20,871 bases of DNA from Deltaproteobacteria bacterium. GTDB taxonomy: Bacteria; Bdellovibrionota_B; Oligoflexia; Oligoflexales; Bog-1112. Position numbers and translations under genes: made by a program. Under the pieces are notes generated by a model. That model was not told the origin of the DNA and did no database searches. It saw only the letters and a list, made by a program, of their open reading frames with translations. The stretch lies in assembly GCA_016186945.1 (NCBI GenBank), contig JACPKR010000036.1:1-20871 (forward strand), in the 5' to 3' direction. Below are positions 16,355-20,871 of this stretch, in pieces; position 1 is the first letter of the stretch; each line of letters opens with the position of its first letter.

Positions 16355-16681
16355 GGGAGGCTGCCGTTGGATCCCGCGGTCAAGCCACGGGATGACAGAG
16401 TCGAAAGAGTTCCCCCCCTGTCATCGGGCGGTCAAGCGGCGGGATGACAGAGCCGCGGGATGACAGAGTCGAAAGAGTTCCCCCCCTGTCATCGGGCGGG
16501 TCAAGCGGCGGGATGACAGAGCCGCGGGATGACAGAGTCGAAAGAGTTCCCCCCCTGTCATCGGGCGGTCAAGCGGCGGGATGACAGAGTCGCGGGATGA
16601 CAGAGTCGCGGGATGACAGAGTCGAAAGAGTGCCCCTCTGTCATCCCGCGGCTTGACCGCGGGATCCAACGGCAGCCTCCC
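16355..16681. mobile_element. Non-coding element with 44-bp terminal inverted repeats (MITE-like)
   Basis: Left arm 16355-16398 and right arm 16638-16681 are reverse complements over 44 bp with one mismatch, and each contains smaller palindromes such as CCCGCGG...CCGCGGG. The interior is tandem repeats. There is no transposase or plausible protein, so any movement would depend on enzymes elsewhere. It begins two bases after the ABC ATPase stop and ends about 50 bp before murG. Most of the 378-bp gap 16354-16731 is this element; the rest is the 23-bp repeat copy and the murG ribosome binding site (AAGGA). The arm sequence resembles dispersed palindromes I recall from Alphaproteobacteria. Confidence 0.85.
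16400..16637. repeat. Tandem repeats of ~68 bp inside the inverted-repeat element
   Basis: Units start at GTCGAAAGAG at 16400, 16468, 16537 and 16621, giving lengths of 68, 69 and 84 bp and a partial fourth. The second has one extra G. The third has an added 16-bp CGCGGGATGACAGAGT duplication. Each unit holds its own small palindrome, CTGTCATC ... GATGACAG, around a GC-rich centre. Lengths drift by indels that are not multiples of three, as expected of non-coding sequence. Confidence 0.9.
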
Positions 16682-16697
16682 CCCAAAAAACTTTAGA
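16675..16697 (+). repeat. 23-bp direct repeat, right copy
   Basis: Exact match to 14419-14441 in the same orientation. Its first seven bases are the end of the right terminal inverted repeat of the 16355-16681 element, so it may be a hybrid junction rather than an independent site. Confidence 0.85.
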
Positions 16698-16731
16698 GGC
16701 TTGGAGCCGTAGGTTCTAAAAAGGATTTACA

Positions 16732-17826
16732 ATGAAGAAAAACAAAAAAATCCTCCTTACCGGAGGCGGAACCGCTGGCCACGTCATGCCGCATCTCGCC
16801 CTGCTTCCCTCGTTGAAAAAGCGAGGCTGGGACATCCTCTATGTAGGCTCCCGCGGTATGGAAAAGCGCTTAGTCGAAGAGCAGAGGGTTCCCTTCCAGG
16901 CAATCTCTGTAGGCAAATTGCGCCGCTATTTCTCTTGGCAGAATCTTTTAGATTTCGGTCGTATCATCCTCGGTTTTTTCCAGTCGCTTAAGATTCTTGG
17001 GAGGGAAAAGCCTGACGTCATTTTTTCCAAAGGTGGTTTTGTAAGTGTTCCCGTCGCCGTTGCTGCATGGTGTTTGAGGATTCCGGTCATCACTCATGAA
17101 TCTGATCTGACGCCTGGTTTGGCCAACCGCATCATTGCAAAGTTTTCTCGCAAAATTCTGTGCGCTTTCCCAGAGACCCTCAAGTTCCTTCCCCTGAACA
17201 AGGCAGAAGCTGTGGGAATTCCCATCCGCACGGAACTTGCACAAGGAGAGCGAAGTGCGGGGCTGAAGCTTTGCAGCTTCTCGGAAGAAGACAAGCGCCC
17301 CATCGTTCTTGTGATGGGAGGAAGCTTGGGGGCCTTACGGTTGAACGAGAAAATTCACGCAGCGCTGCCCCTCCTCCTGAAGGAGTACCGAGTTATACAC
17401 CTGACCGGCGAGGGGAAACAAAAGCTCATGGAGGAGGCAAAAGGTTCTTACAAGGCCTTTGAATTTGCGGGGGAGGAACTTAAAGAGCTGCTCGCTTGTA
17501 CTGACATGGTCATTAGCAGAGCAGGGGCCAATGCGATCTTCGAGCTTCTGCACTTAAAAAAGCCAATGATCCTCGTTCCGCTCGAAGTCGGGACCCGAGG
17601 AGATCAGGTGGACAACGCACTAACGTTTGAAAGACACAATTGTGCCTCCGTTTTGAGAGAAAAAGACCTTTCTCCCACAGCCCTAATGGCGGCGTTGAAA
17701 CTTTCGCCTAAAAAAAATGAAACCGGTGAACGTACTCTCCTTGGACACGTCGATCCGACGGAGAAGATCTGTTATATTCTTGACACATTTGCAAGCAAGC
17801 AGGAGAGAACATCATGTCTGAAATAA
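16732..17826 (+). CDS. murG: Lipid II synthase: UDP-GlcNAc--MurNAc-pentapeptide-PP-undecaprenol GlcNAc transferase
   Basis: MurG adds GlcNAc to lipid I on the inner face of the cytoplasmic membrane, giving lipid II. The 364-residue GT28 protein has the N-terminal glycine loop GGGTAGH (11-17), VGKLRRYFSWQN, FSKGGFVSVPV, HESDLTPGLANRI, VLVMGGSLGALRLN, VIHLTGEG, ISRAGANAIFELL and TRGDQVDNA. The HESD/TPGLAN and GKLRRY...FSKGGFVSVPV motifs are those of the Staphylococcus-like MurG branch, not the HEQN type of most proteobacteria. AAGGA lies a few bases before the ATG. It is away from any mur/fts cluster and overlaps gltX by 13 bases. It could be a second MurG paralogue. Confidence 0.92.
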   Translation: MKKNKKILLTGGGTAGHVMPHLALLPSLKKRGWDILYVGSRGMEKRLVEEQRVPFQAISVGKLRRYFSWQNLLDFGRIILGFFQSLKILGREKPDVIFSKGGFVSVPVAVAAWCLRIPVITHESDLTPGLANRIIAKFSRKILCAFPETLKFLPLNKAEAVGIPIRTELAQGERSAGLKLCSFSEEDKRPIVLVMGGSLGALRLNEKIHAALPLLLKEYRVIHLTGEGKQKLMEEAKGSYKAFEFAGEELKELLACTDMVISRAGANAIFELLHLKKPMILVPLEVGTRGDQVDNALTFERHNCASVLREKDLSPTALMAALKLSPKKNETGERTLLGHVDPTEKICYILDTFASKQERTSCLK

Positions 17827-19232
17827 GAGTTCGCATTGCCCCCTCACCCACAGGTGATCCCCACGTGGGTACGGCCTATATAACGCTTTTCAATTACGCA
17901 TTTGCCAAGAAAAACGGAGGAAAACTGATCCTCCGTATTGAAGATACAGACGAGGTGCGTTCGAAAGAATCAAGCGAAGAGCAAATCATGACTAGCCTCA
18001 AATGGCTGGGCTTGCAATGGGATGAAGGCCCCGATTGTGGCGGCGAGTATGGCCCCTATAAGCAGTCGGAACGTAAACATATTCACAGACAACATGCGGA
18101 TAAACTTCTTGATATTGGTGCGGCGTACCGATGCTTCTGTTCAAGCAAGCGTCTTGCGGAACTTCGAGCGAAGCAGAAAGAGCAAGGGCTGAAGACAAAG
18201 TACGACGGCAAGTGCCGATCCTTAGGCGATGCGGAACTAGAGAAACTTCTCTCCTCTCGCAAATCGTACGTCGTTAGGATGAAAGTGCCAAAGGAGGGCG
18301 TTAGCAAGTTTCACGATGTGATACGGGGTGATATCGAAATTGAAAACGATCTTCTGGATGATCAGATACTTTTGAAATCTGACGGGTTTCCCACCTACCA
18401 TCTTGCTAACGTGGTCGACGATCACCTAATGAAGATTACCCACGTGATCCGTGCGGAAGAATGGGTGAATTCGACGCCAAAACACGTCATCCTCTATGAT
18501 GCGTTCGGTTGGGAGAAGCCACAATTTGTCCACCTTCCCCTCTTGCGAAATGCAGACCGCTCGAAGATTTCCAAACGCAAAAACCCAATCTCTCTCAACT
18601 ATTACAGAAAAAGGGGTATTCTGCCGAAGGCTTTGGTTAACTTCTTGGGTTTGATGGGCTGGTCATATTCCGCAGAGAAGGAAATATTTTCGGTGGAAGA
18701 AATGATTGAAAAATTCGACCTCAGGCAGATTCACCTTGGAGGACCAATCTTTGACCTCAAGAAACTTACTTGGATGAACCACCACTACGTTCAGAAAATG
18801 GACGAGGATGAATTCGCGGATTACGTGCGGGAAGAAATGTTCAGTCGGGAACATTTGAAACACATCCACCAAGTACTTTTTGAACGCCTTGAAACACTCG
18901 ATCAGTTTGTCGAAAAAGGCTTCTACTTTTTCTCTCCCCCTCCGATTGTAAGTATGGAAGAAGTGTGCCCCCCTACACGACAACCTGAAGAAGTTAAGGC
19001 CATGCTCAACAGTCTCCTGGAACACCTCGATGTCTTGTATGTCTGGGAGATGGTCCACATCCAGGAGATCATCGACAAGCACCGTACACAGATCGACTGG
19101 AAACCAAAAGAGTACCTTCCCGTTCTCCGTCTGATTTTAACAGGGAGAAAAGACTCTCCCCCTCTTTCTAAAACCATCGAAATCATGGGCCGGGAAATCA
19201 GCAGGCAGCGCATCCGTGACTGGATTACTTAG
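17814..19232 (+). CDS. gltX: Glutamyl-tRNA synthetase
   Basis: This class I synthetase charges tRNA-Glu, and possibly tRNA-Gln if the organism relies on GatCAB. The 472-residue length is normal. The HIGH-type motif is in PSPTGDPHVGTAYITLFNYA (HVGT, 17-20), followed by LRIEDTDEVRS. The zinc-type cysteines are in RCFCSSKRL and YDGKCR. The KMSKS equivalent is KISKR at residues 251-255. AGGAGAG at 17801-17807, six bases before ATG 17814, supports the start even though it overlaps murG. The gene is convergent with murA, with a repeat-filled 183-bp gap between them. Confidence 0.96.
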   Translation: MSEIRVRIAPSPTGDPHVGTAYITLFNYAFAKKNGGKLILRIEDTDEVRSKESSEEQIMTSLKWLGLQWDEGPDCGGEYGPYKQSERKHIHRQHADKLLDIGAAYRCFCSSKRLAELRAKQKEQGLKTKYDGKCRSLGDAELEKLLSSRKSYVVRMKVPKEGVSKFHDVIRGDIEIENDLLDDQILLKSDGFPTYHLANVVDDHLMKITHVIRAEEWVNSTPKHVILYDAFGWEKPQFVHLPLLRNADRSKISKRKNPISLNYYRKRGILPKALVNFLGLMGWSYSAEKEIFSVEEMIEKFDLRQIHLGGPIFDLKKLTWMNHHYVQKMDEDEFADYVREEMFSREHLKHIHQVLFERLETLDQFVEKGFYFFSPPPIVSMEEVCPPTRQPEEVKAMLNSLLEHLDVLYVWEMVHIQEIIDKHRTQIDWKPKEYLPVLRLILTGRKDSPPLSKTIEIMGREISRQRIRDWIT

Positions 19233-19238
19233 GACTGG

Positions 19239-19276
19239 TCCTCCAAACCACCTCCTTGCCACGAGGGCAAAAATTA
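19239..19276 (+). repeat. 38-bp direct repeat, left copy
   Basis: Identical to 19381-19418. It corresponds to the right end of the dispersed repeat plus a small TTGCC-ACGAG-GGCAA hairpin and AAATTA, and directly abuts the left end of copy B. It looks like the right end of a further, deleted copy in tandem. Confidence 0.88.
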
Positions 19277-19402
19277 GTAATGCGTAAGCCACTTGGTGCA
19301 AATAGGGAGAGGGGGGTTTGGGGGGGCGAGGGAACCGTCGCTCCCCCAAGGCATTTCTTGGAGGAACCAGCTGTGCAGTTTCCTCCAAACCACCTCCTTG
19401 CC
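19277..19402. repeat. Dispersed repeat, copy B
   Basis: About 96% identical by eye to copy A (5875-6001), same orientation, with the same internal hairpins and G-quadruplex motif. It lies between the convergent gltX and murA, is flanked by the 38-bp direct repeats, and has no coding potential. Unlike copy A, its outer ends do not form a clean inverted repeat, because the right flank reads GCCACGAGGGC rather than GCCCCAAATGCC. Confidence 0.88.
19305..19332 (+). other. G-quadruplex motif in repeat copy B
   Basis: It has the same four G-tracts (3, 6, 7, 3) with loops AGA, TTT and CGA as copy A. It is on the gltX sense strand and antisense to murA, downstream of both genes. Confidence 0.75.
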
Positions 19403-19418
19403 ACGAGGGCAAAAATTA
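19381..19418 (+). repeat. 38-bp direct repeat, right copy, overlapping the murA stop codon
   Basis: Identical to 19239-19276. Its final TTA (19416-19418) is the reverse complement of the murA TAA stop, so this repeat end provides or coincides with the murA termination codon. The hairpin TTGCC/GGCAA with a 5-base loop is not followed by a T-run on either strand. Confidence 0.85.
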
Positions 19419-20693
19419 TTGCTCTCGTAGAATGGCTGCCCCCAAGCTCAGCAGTTTTTCGTGAACTCCAAAGTAACCACGTTCAATCTGATAAATATTG
19501 TCAATGACGCTGGTTCCCTTGGCGACGAGTGCCGCCATGAGCATCGCCATTCCTGCGCGAACGTCGGGGGAACTCATCTTGGAAGCATAAAGTTGCTTGG
19601 GTCCCGTCACAACGATGCGGTGGGGGTCACAGAGGACGATGTTGGCGCCCATGGCGAGCAGTTTGTCGGTGAAAAACATTCTGCCCTCAAACATTTTCTC
19701 GTGGAATATCTTTGTCCCCATCGCCTGGGTTGCAGCGACAATGGAAACCGACATCAGGTCTGTGGGGAAAGCTGGCCAAGGTCCGCTGTAGATTGTTGCG
19801 ACTCGATCACCGATGTCGTTCTGCATTTCGATAGTTCTCCCACCCTCGATGAGGAACGAATCGTTGTCAATCTTCGGATGAATGCCCAGGCGCGAAAAGG
19901 TTTTCAGGACGAAGCGCAGGTCTGCAACGTCGACTCGGTCGATGGTGATGGACCCGTCTGCGATGGCACCGAGGCAAAGGTAACTGCCGATTTCCATGAA
20001 GTCGGGGCCGACCGTATGTTCTGCGCCATGTAGCTGCGAGACGCCTTCTATGGTCAGGTGGTTGCTGCCTACTCCGGTGATCTTCGCGCCCATTTTGTTC
20101 AGAAGCTTACAGAGGCCCACCACATGAGGCTCACAGGCAGCATTATAAAGGCGCGTTGTGCCCTCCGAACGGACCGCGAGGAGGAGAAGGTTTTCCGTTG
20201 CCGTAACGGACGGCTCATCGAGATAGACATCAGCACCGATCACTTTCTTGATTGAGCCTATAATGGGGTTTCCGAATTCAATAGATCCACCCAGGGCTTC
20301 GACAATTTCAAAATGCGAGTCAATGCGTCTCGCACCGATCACGTCTCCCCCTGGGGTGGGAATTTCAATCTTTCCGAAGCGAGAAAGAAGTGGACCGAGT
20401 AGTAAGATGGAGGCGCGGATATGGTTACATAAGGCAGGGTCTGGCTTGTAATTCGAAATGCCCCTAGCGTTGAGTGTCAGTGTGTCATCGCCTGCCCATT
20501 CAGATTGGACACCTAGCAGGGTAAGGATGGAAAGGGTCGTTTCGACATCTCGAATGCGGGGTACACGCCTGAGCGTCACGGTTTCATCCGTAAGGATTGA
20601 TGCCATGATAGCGGGTAGAACTTCATTTTTGTTCCCAGCAGGAACGATACGACCTGAGAGTGGTCGCCCACCTTCAATAATAAACTTAGCCAT
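19416..20693 (-). CDS. murA: UDP-N-acetylglucosamine 1-carboxyvinyltransferase (Asp-type active site)
   Basis: MurA transfers enolpyruvate from PEP to UDP-GlcNAc, the first committed step of peptidoglycan synthesis. The 425-residue length is normal (E. coli 419). The catalytic Lys22 is in GNKNEVLP, then RASILLLGPLLSRFG. The active-site loop reads PTPGGDVIGARRID, with Asp117 (codon at 20343-20345, GAC on the coding strand) where most MurA proteins have Cys. The same Cys-to-Asp change is known in Mycobacterium, Chlamydia and Borrelia MurA, which are active but insensitive to fosfomycin. C-terminal blocks PAFPTDLMSV and IERGYFGVHEKL are conserved. It starts 12 bp after the helicase gene stop, so the two are probably one operon. 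The stop lies in a 38-bp repeat. Confidence 0.96.
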   Translation of the reverse strand: MAKFIIEGGRPLSGRIVPAGNKNEVLPAIMASILTDETVTLRRVPRIRDVETTLSILTLLGVQSEWAGDDTLTLNARGISNYKPDPALCNHIRASILLLGPLLSRFGKIEIPTPGGDVIGARRIDSHFEIVEALGGSIEFGNPIIGSIKKVIGADVYLDEPSVTATENLLLLAVRSEGTTRLYNAACEPHVVGLCKLLNKMGAKITGVGSNHLTIEGVSQLHGAEHTVGPDFMEIGSYLCLGAIADGSITIDRVDVADLRFVLKTFSRLGIHPKIDNDSFLIEGGRTIEMQNDIGDRVATIYSGPWPAFPTDLMSVSIVAATQAMGTKIFHEKMFEGRMFFTDKLLAMGANIVLCDPHRIVVTGPKQLYASKMSSPDVRAGMAMLMAALVAKGTSVIDNIYQIERGYFGVHEKLLSLGAAILREQ

Positions 20694-20705
20694 CTTGGGT
20701 TTGCC

Positions 20706-20871
20706 TTATTGCAGAAGTTGAATCATCTCGTCTCGACTGAGAGTTTTAAATAGTTCCTCATCTTTTTCCAAGAAGCGATTAAAGAGGTTGGCTTTCTGAG
20801 AGATCATCAAATCGATTTTTTCTTCAAGGGTTCCGCGGGTTGTCAACTTCATGACCTGCACGAAATTTTTC
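20706..20871 (-). CDS. SNF2-family helicase, C-terminal end only
   Basis: Only the last 54 codons are in the window. Read on the minus strand, the peptide begins KNFVQVMKLTTRGTLEEKID and ends DEMIQLLQ. The V-x-V-x-(K/R)-L-x-(T/A)-x-G-T-(L/I)-E-E-K-I motif is the conserved tail after helicase motif VI in SNF2/RapA-type ATPases, followed by a short charged helix. Such proteins use ATP to remodel protein-DNA or RNA polymerase complexes; the exact class cannot be told from this fragment. It is too short for the usual ORF threshold. It is followed by murA after 12 bp on the same strand. Confidence 0.75.
   Translation of the reverse strand, partial: KNFVQVMKLTTRGTLEEKIDLMISQKANLFNRFLEKDEELFKTLSRDEMIQLLQ

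Noticed and set aside
16400-16637. Possible CRISPR array
   Set aside because: The units are contiguous tandem copies with no unique spacers, and no cas genes are present.
16421-16669. 82-codon minus-strand open frame with repeated MTGGELFRLCHPAALSSRR-like units
   Set aside because: It is simply the translation of the tandem palindromic DNA repeats; units differ by indels not divisible by three and there is no ribosome binding site.
19256-19276. TTGCC-ACGAG-GGCAA hairpin (also 19398-19412) as a Rho-independent terminator for gltX or murA
   Set aside because: The stem is only 5 bp and no T-run follows it on either strand; it is better explained as part of the repeat end.

Overview
The window (20,871 bp) comes from a Gram-negative (diderm) bacterium. 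It encodes RseP, outer-membrane lipoproteins, a predicted outer-membrane barrel and CdsA/PssA phospholipid synthesis. Most of it is dense housekeeping sequence in overlapping gene chains. The run rseP-tsaB-pssA-asd, the long RseP, and a barrel protein resembling the MXAN_2562 family suggest a former 'deltaproteobacterial' lineage such as Bdellovibrionota. That is inference. The palindromic repeat at 16355-16681 instead resembles repeats I associate with Alphaproteobacteria, including Rickettsia-like endosymbionts, so the lineage stays open.

Layout. 1-2856 (+): prfA (5' end missing), prmC and an AI-2E/PerM-type permease, all overlapping, followed by a small SAM methyltransferase (2882-3472). 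A convergent RsmI-family methyltransferase lies at 3462-4190 (-). 4281-11903 (+): uppS, cdsA, [repeat copy A], rseP, tsaB, pssA, asd, a predicted barrel protein and truA, with many 4-nt overlaps. 11936-14361 (+): a TPR lipoprotein and a LolB-like lipoprotein. 14545-16353 (+): an orphan oligopeptide-type ABC ATPase with two fused ATPase domains, in repeat-rich surroundings. 16732-19232 (+): murG and gltX. 19416-20871 (-): murA, preceded in its own transcript by the 3' end of a SNF2-type helicase gene.

How the genes connect. UppS makes the lipid carrier used in cell-wall synthesis. MurA starts the UDP-MurNAc pathway and MurG completes lipid II. CdsA feeds PssA for phosphatidylethanolamine synthesis. 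PrmC methylates the GGQ glutamine of its neighbour PrfA. Asd leads to diaminopimelate and lysine, which also feeds the wall.

Most notable observations. (1) MurA has Asp in place of the catalytic Cys, which predicts intrinsic fosfomycin resistance. (2) A ~127-bp dispersed repeat with a perfect G-quadruplex motif is present twice; one copy supplies the stop codon of cdsA, and a fragment matching its core lies in frame in the ABC ATPase linker. (3) A 327-bp element with 44-bp near-perfect terminal inverted repeats encloses tandem ~68-bp units. (4) A 23-bp direct repeat brackets the ABC gene. (5) MurG is of the Staphylococcus-like type. (6) dxr is missing from its usual place between cdsA and rseP. 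I see no CRISPR array, tRNA, rRNA, transposase or recognisable defence system.
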